A stretch of DNA of 64,000 nucleotides from Alteromonas sp. KUL106 (GCF_009811415.1 NZ_BLIG01000051.1:1-64000); one strand, 5' to 3'. Shown: positions 35,710 to 43,911, numbered from the stretch's first letter. Program-made: numbers and translations. The notes: generated by a model from the sequence alone, not told the origin.

Positions 35710-38613
35710 CTAAAAAGCCTCCCAATCGGTCTCGCCAGGCGCGGCTGGATTCAGCGCTTTCATTCGCTGCTTGGGTACTTCACGTTCTTTAGGTATTGCT
35801 TTGCTGCTATTTAGCGGCTGCACATTAGCCGGCGGGTTAGGTTTACGGCTACTTCCTACTTTGAACACCGACACCCGCTGCGCTAATTCGCCCGATTGCT
35901 GCCTCATGCTATCCGCTGCAGCCGCAGCCTGCTCAACTAACGCTGCATTTTGCTGGGTCATTTCATCCATTTGCACTACCGCATTGCTCACTTCCTGTAT
36001 GCCTGTAGCTTGCTCAGATGATGCCGCGGCAATTTCTGACATAATGTCGTTTACGCGCTTTATTGCTGTGACAATGTTAGCCATGGTTTCCCCTGACTTG
36101 TTGACCAGCACATTGCCATTGCCAATCTTATCTACCGACGCTGAAATTAGGGCTTTAATGTCTTTTGCCGCTTCGGCAGATCGCTGTGCCAGGGTCCTCA
36201 CTTCAGAGGCGACAACAGCAAACCCACGGCCTTGCTCGCCCGCTCGGGCGGCTTCAACTGCCGCGTTAAGCGCAAGTATATTGGTTTGAAAGGCAATGCC
36301 GTCAATAACGCCAATGATGTCTGAAATGCGCTGAGCAGAGTCGTTAATTTCGCCCATGGTGTGCACTACTTGCTCTATAACCTTTCCGCCCTCCGACGCT
36401 ACTTCCGATGCTTGGCTTGCCAAGCCTTTGGCTTGGTCGGCATTTTCTGCATTTAACTTCACCGTACCGGTTAGCTCTTCCATGGCTGACGCCGTCTCTT
36501 CTAAGCTGGAAGCTTGTTGTTCAGTGCGACTAGAAAGATCGGCGTTACCCGTCGCGATTTCGTTTGAAGCCGTATCAATGGTTTCAACGGCGGTGTGAAT
36601 TTTTACTATGGTGTCGCGCAGCTCACCGATAAAGTGATTAATTGATTCACCAAGTACCTTAAAGTCACCTTCTAGCGGCTCTTCTATTGTTTTCAGCAGA
36701 TCGCCCTCTGTCAGACTCGCCATGACAGACTTAATACTCTCTACTGCTAAAGTTCTCCCCGTTACATCTGTGGCATATTTTACTACTCTAAATGGCTTGC
36801 CGTTTTGGTCTAAAATGGGGTTGTAAGAAGCTTGAATATAAATCGGATTTCCTGATTTATTGAAACGCTTATATTCTCCGCTCGCATAAACACCTTGGCG
36901 TAGTTGCTGCCAGAATGCCGTGTATTCAGGGCTGTTTTTAAAGGCAGGGTCAACAAAAATGCTGTGGTGTTTACCTTTTACCTCTTCAAGGGTATACCCC
37001 ATCGCCGCTAGGAAATTGCTGTTGGCGTCTAAAATTATCCCCTCAAGGTCAAATTCAATGACGGCCTGAGACTTACTTATGGCGTTCAACTGGCCTTCAA
37101 AGTAAGCATTTTTCAATTTGTCATCGGTGATGTTGGTTGCGTATTTCACCACCTTAAACGGTTTGCCGTTCATATCTTCTATCGGGTTGTAAGAAGCTTG
37201 GATCCAAACGCTTTTACCGGATTTACTTACGCGTTTAAATTCTCCAGAAAAGAAGTTGCCCGCTTTTAACTCAGACCAAAAGCGTTGGTATGACTCAGAC
37301 TGCCTGGTTTCTTCATCTACAAATATTTGGTGATGTTTATTTTTGATTTCGTCTAACCGATAACCCATTGTGTGGAGGAAGTTATCGTTTGCAGTAATGA
37401 TGTTGCCGTCCACGTCAAATTCAATCACCGCCTGTGACTTACTGATCGCGTTAATTTGCCCCTCAAAATACGCATTTCTTAGCTTATCTTGAGTTACTTC
37501 TGTGGCAAACTTCACAACTTTAAATGGCTTACCTGAGCTGTCTAAAATAGGGTTGTACGATGCGCGGATCCATATTTCTCTGCCGCCTTTAGCAATGCGT
37601 TTATATTCACCCTCGCTGTGCTCTCCGGCTTTTAAGCTTTGCCAGAAAGCGGCGTATTCCGCGCTTAGTTTATAGCTAGGGTCGACAAACATACTGTGAT
37701 GTTGTCCTTTAATTTCCGATAAACTGTAACCTAGTGCGGCGAGAAAGTTTTCGTTGGCGTGAAGAATATGACCGTCTAAGTCGAACTCTATGACGGCCTG
37801 GGATTTGTTAATAGCGGTGATCTGCCCTTCGTAATCTGAAGTTTTCTGCTTTTGCGCTGTAATATCAGACGCAAATTTAATGATGTAATCAACCTCTCCG
37901 CTATCATCAAACACTGGGTTATAGGTCGCTTGGATCCAGACCTCGTCGCCTTGCTTATTTATTCTGCAAAACTCACCGCTATGTACATCGCCACTCTTCA
38001 GCTTTTGCCAAAACTGTTTATAGTCGTCGCTTTGTGCGTAGTGACTGTCGACGAAAATACGATGATGCTTTCCCACCACCTCACTTTCGCTGTAACCCAT
38101 TGCAGATAAAAAATTATCATTAGCTGACAAAATTTCACCGTCCGTGGTAAAAGCAATGACCGCTTGGCTTCGCGTAATGGCATCTACCATCGCTTCATTG
38201 CGTTTATTTTCAGTGTTGTCCTGCCACTCTGTGACATAGAGCTGAGTGCCGTTTTCGTCTACCGCTATTGCAGATGCACTCACGCAAAAATGATGTTGAG
38301 CTAACAAAACGAGTTGCTTGTTATCACCAGAATTATGAGTGAGCGAATAGGATAGGTTTTCTGACGCATTAGCCCGATTTGCAATGTCGTCTATGTGCTT
38401 TCCGAATAAAGAAGACTCGCTCTCATTGACGGAAAAGTCCTTTGAATAAGACTTAGCCATACGCAGAAATGCGGGGGTATGGAAGTGAATAATCCCCGTC
38501 TTGTCGATAACCAACAAATTTGAGGTACTGGCCTTTAAAATATTCGACTTCAGTAGAGCGTCGTGTTTCGCTTTTTTTAACTCTTCGCCGTTTAGAAAAT
38601 TAAATACGCCCAT
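35710..38613 (-). CDS. Soluble PAS-array chemoreceptor with four PAS repeats (cassette B)
   Basis: 967 residues, no membrane helix. Divergent N-terminal PAS-like region (about 25-135), four PAS domains at about 144-254, 266-376, 388-498 and 510-620 (period 122), one HAMP-like segment (about 621-673), the signalling hairpin (NILALNAAVEAARAGEQG) and a C-terminal tether DWEAF after a Pro/Lys-rich linker. The N-terminal domain is the part that differs most from the cassette A homologue, suggesting a different input while the PAS stack and output are conserved. Cofactor binding (haem or flavin) cannot be judged by eye. Confidence 0.93.
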   Translation of the reverse strand: MGVFNFLNGEELKKAKHDALLKSNILKASTSNLLVIDKTGIIHFHTPAFLRMAKSYSKDFSVNESESSLFGKHIDDIANRANASENLSYSLTHNSGDNKQLVLLAQHHFCVSASAIAVDENGTQLYVTEWQDNTENKRNEAMVDAITRSQAVIAFTTDGEILSANDNFLSAMGYSESEVVGKHHRIFVDSHYAQSDDYKQFWQKLKSGDVHSGEFCRINKQGDEVWIQATYNPVFDDSGEVDYIIKFASDITAQKQKTSDYEGQITAINKSQAVIEFDLDGHILHANENFLAALGYSLSEIKGQHHSMFVDPSYKLSAEYAAFWQSLKAGEHSEGEYKRIAKGGREIWIRASYNPILDSSGKPFKVVKFATEVTQDKLRNAYFEGQINAISKSQAVIEFDVDGNIITANDNFLHTMGYRLDEIKNKHHQIFVDEETRQSESYQRFWSELKAGNFFSGEFKRVSKSGKSVWIQASYNPIEDMNGKPFKVVKYATNITDDKLKNAYFEGQLNAISKSQAVIEFDLEGIILDANSNFLAAMGYTLEEVKGKHHSIFVDPAFKNSPEYTAFWQQLRQGVYASGEYKRFNKSGNPIYIQASYNPILDQNGKPFRVVKYATDVTGRTLAVESIKSVMASLTEGDLLKTIEEPLEGDFKVLGESINHFIGELRDTIVKIHTAVETIDTASNEIATGNADLSSRTEQQASSLEETASAMEELTGTVKLNAENADQAKGLASQASEVASEGGKVIEQVVHTMGEINDSAQRISDIIGVIDGIAFQTNILALNAAVEAARAGEQGRGFAVVASEVRTLAQRSAEAAKDIKALISASVDKIGNGNVLVNKSGETMANIVTAIKRVNDIMSEIAAASSEQATGIQEVSNAVVQMDEMTQQNAALVEQAAAAADSMRQQSGELAQRVSVFKVGSSRKPNPPANVQPLNSSKAIPKEREVPKQRMKALNPAAPGETDWEAF

Positions 38614-38664
38614 AACTAATATTTCCCAATGTCAGGTGTTTTCGTTTAGTGAAGGACCTAGTAA

Positions 38665-39168
38665 CTACGCGTCGTCTTTTACGCTCTCAGGTGCGACCAA
38701 ACCCAGCTCTTCGCTGGTTATTAAGCTTTCTATGTTCACCAGAATGATCATATTTTCATCCACATCGGCTAGGCCGTGCAGATACCTGCTGTCAAAAGCT
38801 ACGCCAAACTCTGGTGGCGGCAGTACTTGTTCTTCAGACAAGCGAATAACATCAGATACACCATCAACCACGATACCAACGATGCGCTCTTGAATATTCA
38901 GCATTATTACTATTGTGAAGGCGTTATACGTGGCCTCGCCCACATTAAACTTAATGCGCAAATCCACGATAGGGACAATGTCACCGCGCAAATTAATCAC
39001 GCCTTTGATAAAGGCTGGTGCGTTCGCAATTTTGGTAACTTGTTCGTACCCTCTAATTTCTTTTACCGTGGTTATGTCCAGCGCGTAGTGCTCATCGCCA
39101 AGGACAAAACTCAAATATTCTTTGTCTTGTCCGCCGGTAACCGCTTGATGCAAGGCAGTTTCACTCAT
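38665..39168 (-). CDS. cheW: CheW coupling protein (cassette B)
   Basis: 167 residues, one CheW domain (LSFVLGDEHYALDITTVKE, INLRGDIVPIVDLR). Same length as the cassette A protein, with differences concentrated at the two ends. Overlaps the cheA stop by 4 bp. Confidence 0.96.
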   Translation of the reverse strand: MSETALHQAVTGGQDKEYLSFVLGDEHYALDITTVKEIRGYEQVTKIANAPAFIKGVINLRGDIVPIVDLRIKFNVGEATYNAFTIVIMLNIQERIVGIVVDGVSDVIRLSEEQVLPPPEFGVAFDSRYLHGLADVDENMIILVNIESLITSEELGLVAPESVKDDA

Positions 39169-41168
39169 GAAACTAACTCCTCTATTTGATTGGAGGTATA
39201 CGTTGTAGCTATGGAGTCTGCATCGATGATGAGTGCAACTTTACCGTCCCCCATAATGGTTGCTCCTGCTATGCCAGCCACTTTGCGGTAATGTTCTTCT
39301 AAACTCTTGATCACTACCTGCTGCTGACCTACAAGTGCGTCAACCAAAACACCAAAGCGTTTTTTACTGCTTTCAAGTAACACCACAATGCCTTCGGTGG
39401 GAGAAAGCGCTGCATCTTCTACTTCCATAAAGTCGTAAAGAGGAACCAAAGGCCAGTATTGATCGCGGATATAAAGTACGGTGTCGTTACCCAGCGTTTT
39501 AATTTGTTGCTTAGTGGGTTGGAAGGATTCAATAATATTTAAAAGTGGTATAACAAAGATTTGCTTACCTACTGACACACACATGCCGTCGACGATGGCC
39601 AGCGTGAGCGGCAGGTGGATAAAGAAAGCCGACCCCTCTCCCGCACTCGATTCAATATCAATACGCCCGCCAATTGACTCGATATTACGACGCACAACGT
39701 CCATGCCAACCCCTCTTCCCGACACATCAGTGATGGCTTCAGCAGTTGAAAACCCTGCTTGGAATATAAGCTGCCAGACCTCTGAGTCAGGCATATCGTC
39801 TGAGACGGCAAGCCCATTACTTCGCGCTTTATCAAGAATTTTATCTCGGTGTAAACCGCCGCCGTCATCAATGATGCTTATAATAATGCTGCCACCTTTC
39901 TGCTCTGCACTCAGGATAACCGTGCCTTTCTCTGGCTTGCCGGCAGCGACGCGTTTTTCAGGCGATTCTATTCCGTGATCAATGCTGTTTCTTACCAAAT
40001 GAGTAAGGGGGTCGACAATTTTTTCAATTAAGCTTTTATCAATCTCCGTGCTGCCACCCTGAAGCACCAGTTCTACCTGCTTACCCAACTTGCCTGCTAA
40101 GTCTCTAACTAAACGCGGGAAACGATTAAAGGTTGCGGTCAGTGGAAGCATGCGCATAGACATGACCGACTCTTGAATTTCCCGCGTGTTTCGCTGCAAC
40201 TCATCAATGGCCAGCTGAAGCCGCTCACCAACTTGCCCTTCAACGTCTTGCCCTATCATGGACAGCATTGACTGTGTAATCACTAGTTCACCGACTAAAT
40301 TGACCATGGCATCAATTTTAGTGGTGTCGACGCGAATAGAGGCCGATTCACGGGCAGTACCTTTCTTCGCTGAAGGTTTTGGTGGCGTACTAGTTTGCGT
40401 TGAGGTGGAGGCTGCGCCACTTTTCAGTGCCTTAACATCGTTGGAGGTGGAAGTTGTATCAGATTGCGCACTCGCGCTTTGCGCTTCGTTACTGCTTTGT
40501 GTTTCTAAGGCAGTATTGATTTGATTAGCTGAAAGGGTCTCGTCAAAGAAGCCAAAGCCGTCATCTCCTTCAGCATTTTTTTGCGTTGTTTCATCTTGGA
40601 TGACTTCTTCATTAACAGGCTCGTCGTCGAAAAAACCAAAACCATCGTCAGAAACCGAAACAGACCCATTGAGGTCATCATCGAAAAAGCCGAAACCATC
40701 ATCCTGTGCGCCTTCGTTTGGCATGTCCTCAATTGCGTTAGATGACTCGACACTCGCATCAATGGCGATGTCACTGGTTTGCGCGTTAATGACACCATTG
40801 AGTATTGTGATACGCTCAGCAATGCTGTCTTCTGGAACTGGGGTTTCATCGCGATAGGCGTTAAGTGTATCTTTCAGAACATCAAGGGTCTCTAAAAGCA
40901 CGTTCACAATGGCAGCGGTTATGCTAAGTTCATTGTTACGGGCTTTGTCTAACAAGTTCTCCATCACATGCGTTAAATTCATCAACGCATCAAAACCAAA
41001 AATACCGCTGCCACCCTTAATCGAATGTGCCGCACGGAAAATACTATTTAGCTCCTCAGGGTCGGGCGATTCAACATCTAAGCTCATCAATAGCTGTTCC
41101 ATATCGTCGAGATGCTCATCGCTCTCGTCGAAAAATACGCTATGGAACTGTTCAATATTGATGCTCAT
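39165..41168 (-). CDS. cheA: CheA histidine kinase (cassette B) with acidic GFGFF repeats
   Basis: 667 residues. Hpt with H48, no recognisable P2, P3-P4-P5 as in cassette A (HLVRNSIDHG, IIDDGGG, GRGVGMDVV, C-terminal CheW-like domain). The linker of about 180 residues is rich in Ser, Thr, Gln and Asp and carries three DDGFGFFD motifs starting at residues 156, 174 and 202. The repeat sequence is more uniform than in the cassette A CheA, but the spacing is uneven (18 and 28 residues). Confidence 0.96.
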   Translation of the reverse strand: MSINIEQFHSVFFDESDEHLDDMEQLLMSLDVESPDPEELNSIFRAAHSIKGGSGIFGFDALMNLTHVMENLLDKARNNELSITAAIVNVLLETLDVLKDTLNAYRDETPVPEDSIAERITILNGVINAQTSDIAIDASVESSNAIEDMPNEGAQDDGFGFFDDDLNGSVSVSDDGFGFFDDEPVNEEVIQDETTQKNAEGDDGFGFFDETLSANQINTALETQSSNEAQSASAQSDTTSTSNDVKALKSGAASTSTQTSTPPKPSAKKGTARESASIRVDTTKIDAMVNLVGELVITQSMLSMIGQDVEGQVGERLQLAIDELQRNTREIQESVMSMRMLPLTATFNRFPRLVRDLAGKLGKQVELVLQGGSTEIDKSLIEKIVDPLTHLVRNSIDHGIESPEKRVAAGKPEKGTVILSAEQKGGSIIISIIDDGGGLHRDKILDKARSNGLAVSDDMPDSEVWQLIFQAGFSTAEAITDVSGRGVGMDVVRRNIESIGGRIDIESSAGEGSAFFIHLPLTLAIVDGMCVSVGKQIFVIPLLNIIESFQPTKQQIKTLGNDTVLYIRDQYWPLVPLYDFMEVEDAALSPTEGIVVLLESSKKRFGVLVDALVGQQQVVIKSLEEHYRKVAGIAGATIMGDGKVALIIDADSIATTYTSNQIEELVS

Positions 41169-41205
41169 TGCGATTCCTTCCAGTTTTTAGGAGTGGGAGG
41201 GCAAG

Positions 41206-41571
41206 TTAGCCCAGCACGCGCTTAGTGACATCAAGAAGCTTGTTTGGGTCGAAAGGCTTAACCATCCATCCCGTAGCGCCAGCGGCCTTTCCTTTTGCTT
41301 TCATATCGTCGCCGGCCTCTGTAGTAAGCATAACGACGGGTGTTCTGCTGTAAGCCCCCATACCACGCAAGTTTTTAATTAGGGTTAAGCCATCCATTCG
41401 CGGCATATTTTGATCGGTTAATACAAAGTTGAACTGCTGACTTTTGCATTTATCTAACGCATCCTGCCCGTCTTGGGCTGTCGTTACCGTATAGCCCGCT
41501 CCTTTAAGCGTCATTTCTACCATTTGACGAATCGATATCGAATCGTCAACAACTAGAATGTGTTTGCTCAT
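41206..41571 (-). CDS. cheY: CheY response regulator (cassette B)
   Basis: 121 residues, single receiver with D53 (LTDQNMPRMDG) and KPFDP. Nearly the same as the cassette A CheY; the differences lie mainly in the helix around residues 43-46 and in the loop around residues 69-77. Cross-phosphorylation between the two cassettes is therefore plausible. Confidence 0.96.
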   Translation of the reverse strand: MSKHILVVDDSISIRQMVEMTLKGAGYTVTTAQDGQDALDKCKSQQFNFVLTDQNMPRMDGLTLIKNLRGMGAYSRTPVVMLTTEAGDDMKAKGKAAGATGWMVKPFDPNKLLDVTKRVLG

Positions 41572-41628
41572 ATGCTCACTTCTCCAAAGTAGGTCATTGC
41601 TGACGGTGCTTCCTGTTCCTTTTTTAGC

Positions 41629-42813
41629 TTAGAACAATTCCACCTCACCTGCGTCCATCGACGTTGCAGACACGGGGTTGTGGTCATTTTTCCCTTTAGC
41701 AGCGAGTCCTTTTTGGTACTCGTTCAACGCGTTTATGAAACTTTCAATATTGCTGGCATCTAGTGCCGCCAACTGCTCTAAAATGAACGTAATCATATCT
41801 TGGGTATACTGAATGTGCTGCCCATTGATATCGCCGAATTGCATGCCTCGGATGGCCGTATTTATCGACCCATCAAGCTGTGACCCTATATCTTCAATTT
41901 GTTTAGTAGTCACAAGATCAGCTTCTGCTTTTCTAATGATTTCAGCCAGTTGCTCACTTATATGTGCTTTGGCATTTACGACCTGAGAAATATCCTGTGA
42001 CGCCACAAATTCAGCAGTACCTGTGAGCTTATCTACCAGATTCCTTATATTCTCCACCTGCGTTTTTATGACATCACTAAACTGAGTAGAGCGAGTTGAT
42101 AACGCACGTACTTCATCAGCAACTACCGCAAAACCTCGACCGGCTTCACCCGCTCTAGCCGCTTCAATAGCTGCGTTTAGCGCCAACAAGTTTGTTTGGG
42201 CGGCAATATCGTCAATTCCACTAAGTGCATCAATAACCGTAGGCATGGCGAGTTGAATAGTCTGCACCTGCTCCATTAACTGCTTTGTTGAAGAGGACAT
42301 CTGTTCTGTCGAGCCGATAAATTGCGTCAACGTTCCATCAGTTTCGCGTGCGAATTTACGCATGCGCTCAGGATAAGATTGTGTGTGTGCTTCATCGGCA
42401 CTAAGTAAATCTTCGATACACGCTATTTGTTGAGACACTAACGCTTTTAAGCTGCTAAAGGCATGAGATAATGTTTCTACTGCATCATCTTGCGTCGACT
42501 TAATCGCAGACAAATTGGTACCGCATGTACTCAAAGACAGAGAGAGCTCTTTACTCGCTTTTTTGATGTCTGCGCTATTACCTTGCTCGTCCTGTACTAC
42601 TGCGTAGATATCAGGATAAATTTCCTCATCTTCACCTATACTTTTTGCATAAACGACAACGCTAAATACAACGCCCCCTGTCAACACTGCAAGCGCAGTG
42701 AGTGCAGATACAAAAAAGAATAAAGCCCAAGAAACTGCAATCCCCACTGCTAAGAGTATGAATAGGGTTTTCAAGGCCCCTTGTTGTTTTGAAGGTAAGT
42801 GATCAAATGACAA
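41629..42813 (-). CDS. Short membrane chemoreceptor (cassette B)
   Basis: 394 residues from a TTG start supported by AAGGAGAG about five bases upstream; no nearer ATG fits. Two hydrophobic stretches (LFILLAVGIAVSWALFF and LTALAVLTGGVVFSVVVY) with almost no loop between them, then a methyl-accepting signalling domain. The final 18 residues (DHNPVSATSMDAGEVELF) are identical to those of the cassette A paralogue although the preceding region has diverged. First gene of the whole chemosensory run. Confidence 0.9.
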   Translation of the reverse strand: MSFDHLPSKQQGALKTLFILLAVGIAVSWALFFFVSALTALAVLTGGVVFSVVVYAKSIGEDEEIYPDIYAVVQDEQGNSADIKKASKELSLSLSTCGTNLSAIKSTQDDAVETLSHAFSSLKALVSQQIACIEDLLSADEAHTQSYPERMRKFARETDGTLTQFIGSTEQMSSSTKQLMEQVQTIQLAMPTVIDALSGIDDIAAQTNLLALNAAIEAARAGEAGRGFAVVADEVRALSTRSTQFSDVIKTQVENIRNLVDKLTGTAEFVASQDISQVVNAKAHISEQLAEIIRKAEADLVTTKQIEDIGSQLDGSINTAIRGMQFGDINGQHIQYTQDMITFILEQLAALDASNIESFINALNEYQKGLAAKGKNDHNPVSATSMDAGEVELF

Positions 42814-42879
42814 AAAACTCTCCTTGAAAAATGCAGTGAACTGAAGCCACCAACGCTCTTTCTTATCTAAGCACGTTAC

Positions 42880-43032
42880 TTATTTACGAATAACAAAGCG
42901 TGGCTCAGGTAAGAGCAATGCCCCAATAGGCTGAATAGCCCTGCGCAAAGGCAACATAACCTTCATTGACAAGGTAGGTAGCAAAGTTACGTTTAACTGT
43001 CTTTTCACATATAAAGTAAGCGTAGTACCCAT
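42880..43032 (-). CDS. Possible small basic protein (50 residues)
   Basis: An ATG-to-TAA frame of 50 residues lies in the gap before the chemosensory run. The product would be basic and hydrophobic (for example RRAIQPIGALLLPEPR). There is no ribosome site before the first ATG; an internal ATG at residue 23 has AATG-AAGG nearby. I do not recognise it, and it may be a chance frame. Confidence 0.15.
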   Translation of the reverse strand: MGTTLTLYVKRQLNVTLLPTLSMKVMLPLRRAIQPIGALLLPEPRFVIRK

Positions 43033-43125
43033 TTAGAAAAGTAGGCAAGAACATGCATAAGTTTTTTGTAAAAAAGCGTATTTGTTGTTAACTGTGTCTA
43101 ACTTGCAGAGAAGTATTATTTAAAA

Positions 43126-43179
43126 GGCACCATTCTTAGAAGCCCTCGCATTTCTGCAAGGGCTTCTAAGTATGGTGCC
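43126..43179. repeat. Large hairpin closing the tRNA-tail array
   Basis: Arms of 21 bp with a single mismatch (GGCACCAT-x-CTTAGAAGCCCT and its complement) around a 12-nt loop. The inner part is the array's terminator stem without its T run; the outer part pairs a tRNA tail (TGGTGCC) with an inverted copy. Either an alternative terminator or the scar of the array's end. Confidence 0.75.
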
Positions 43180-43254
43180 TCGACCCGGGATTGTTACGCG
43201 CGGTGCAGCCGCAGGGGCACGTTAGCGTGTGCCTGTTTTTCAACCACCGGAATC

Positions 43255-43282
43255 AAAAAAGCCCTCGCATTTCTGCAAGGGC
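43255..43282 (-). terminator. Terminator of repeat unit 2
   Basis: Minus strand GCCCTTGCA-GAAA-TGCGAGGGC followed by TTTTTT; 9-bp stem with one G-T pair and a GAAA tetraloop. Confidence 0.75.
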
Positions 43283-43372
43283 CTTAATGATGGTGCCTCG
43301 ACCCGGGATTGCAACGCGCGGTGCAGCCGCAGGGGCACGTTAGCGTGTGCCTGTTTTTCTACCACCGGAATC

Positions 43373-43401
43373 AAAAAACCCCGACCATTTCTGGTCAGGG
43401 T
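43373..43401 (-). terminator. Terminator directly downstream of tRNA-Phe
   Basis: Minus strand ACCCTGACCA-GAAA-TGGTCGGGGT then a T run; 10-bp stem with a GAAA loop, starting 11 nt after the CCA end. Same design as the unit 2 terminator with compensated base changes. Confidence 0.85.
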
Positions 43402-43412
43402 TCTTATAGTAA

Positions 43413-43488
43413 TGGTGCCTCGACCCGGGATCGAACCAGGGACACGCGGATTTTCAATCCGCTGCTCTACCAACTGAGCTATCGAGGC
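43413..43488 (-). tRNA. tRNA-Phe (GAA)
   Basis: 76 nt including an encoded CCA. Acceptor stem GCCTCGA/TCGAGGC, D arm with AGCTCAGTTGGTAGAGC, anticodon stem GCGGA/TCCGC around the loop TTGAAAA with anticodon GAA, T arm ending GGTTCGATCCC. The sequence agrees closely with E. coli tRNA-Phe. Decodes UUU/UUC. Confidence 0.97.
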
Positions 43489-43539
43489 TAAAACTTGTTA
43501 GCGTTCTAGACGTTGCCGCCTGTCCTGCTGTGGGTGCGT

Positions 43540-43568
43540 ATTAAACGGTTTTCGCTTTCACAAGTCAA
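43540..43568 (-). promoter_or_regulatory. Sigma-70 promoter of tRNA-Phe
   Basis: Minus strand TTGACT (43563-43568), 17-bp spacer, TTTAAT (43540-43545), followed by a GC-rich ACGCACCC stretch typical of the stringent discriminator of stable-RNA promoters. About 52 bp upstream of the mature tRNA 5' end. Confidence 0.75.
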
Positions 43569-43638
43569 CCGTTTTTCTCGCTTTTTTTGCGCTTTTATTA
43601 CTGTTTGCGCATTGTTTGCTCAAAAAACGCTTTTTTGC

Positions 43639-43911
43639 TTATTTTTCAGGCGGGACATAGCCCTCAATCGTAGGCTCTACGTCGTCAAACAAGTACGCCG
43701 ACATTTTTTCTTCTAAAAATGAACGGGCATTCGGTTCCATCATATTTAACTTATGTTCATTAATTAGCATGGTTTGTTTCTTTTGCCATTCGGCCCATGC
43801 TTCTTTAGATATGTTGTCGAAAATACGCTTACCCAGTTCACCCGGATAAAGTTGGAAATCTAAGCCGTCAGCTTCTTTTTGAAGCTTGCGACAAAATACC
43901 GTTCTTGCCAT
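43639..43911 (-). CDS. yggX: YggX, probable Fe(2+)-trafficking protein
   Basis: 90 residues, the usual length. The N-terminal MARTVFCRKLQKEADGLDF with the single conserved Cys7 and YPGELGKRIF are diagnostic. Protects iron-sulfur clusters and assists iron handling. It follows mutY by 59 bp on the same strand, the standard gammaproteobacterial pairing; MutY itself carries a 4Fe-4S cluster. Confidence 0.97.
   Translation of the reverse strand: MARTVFCRKLQKEADGLDFQLYPGELGKRIFDNISKEAWAEWQKKQTMLINEHKLNMMEPNARSFLEEKMSAYLFDDVEPTIEGYVPPEK

Larger units (their letters stand above)
43126..43412 (-). repeat. Tandem tRNA-tail repeat array downstream of tRNA-Phe
   Basis: The last 19 nt of tRNA-Phe (ATCCCGGGTCGAGGCACCA, minus strand) recur at 43291-43309 and 43173-43191, giving units of 122 and 118 bp. 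Each unit contains: tRNA tail, terminator hairpin with T run, GATTCCGGTGGT block, GAAAAACAGGCACACG block with a GGCAC/GTGCC hairpin, and a GCGG/CCGC palindrome. A truncated end copy lies at 43126-43172. The layout is that of the E. coli tyrT-rtT repeats, which also carry 19 nt of the tRNA 3' end. No protein is needed to explain the frames crossing the array. Confidence 0.85.

Noticed and set aside
43126..43431. Possible CRISPR array
   Set aside because: Units of 118-122 bp with tRNA-derived ends and near-identical spacers do not fit 25-40 bp repeats with unique spacers; there are no cas genes.
43229..43491. Three overlapping open frames of 60-82 codons across the tRNA and its repeats, on both strands
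   Set aside because: They run through tRNA-Phe and its duplicated tail; the resemblance between them comes from the DNA repeat, and no ribosome sites are present.
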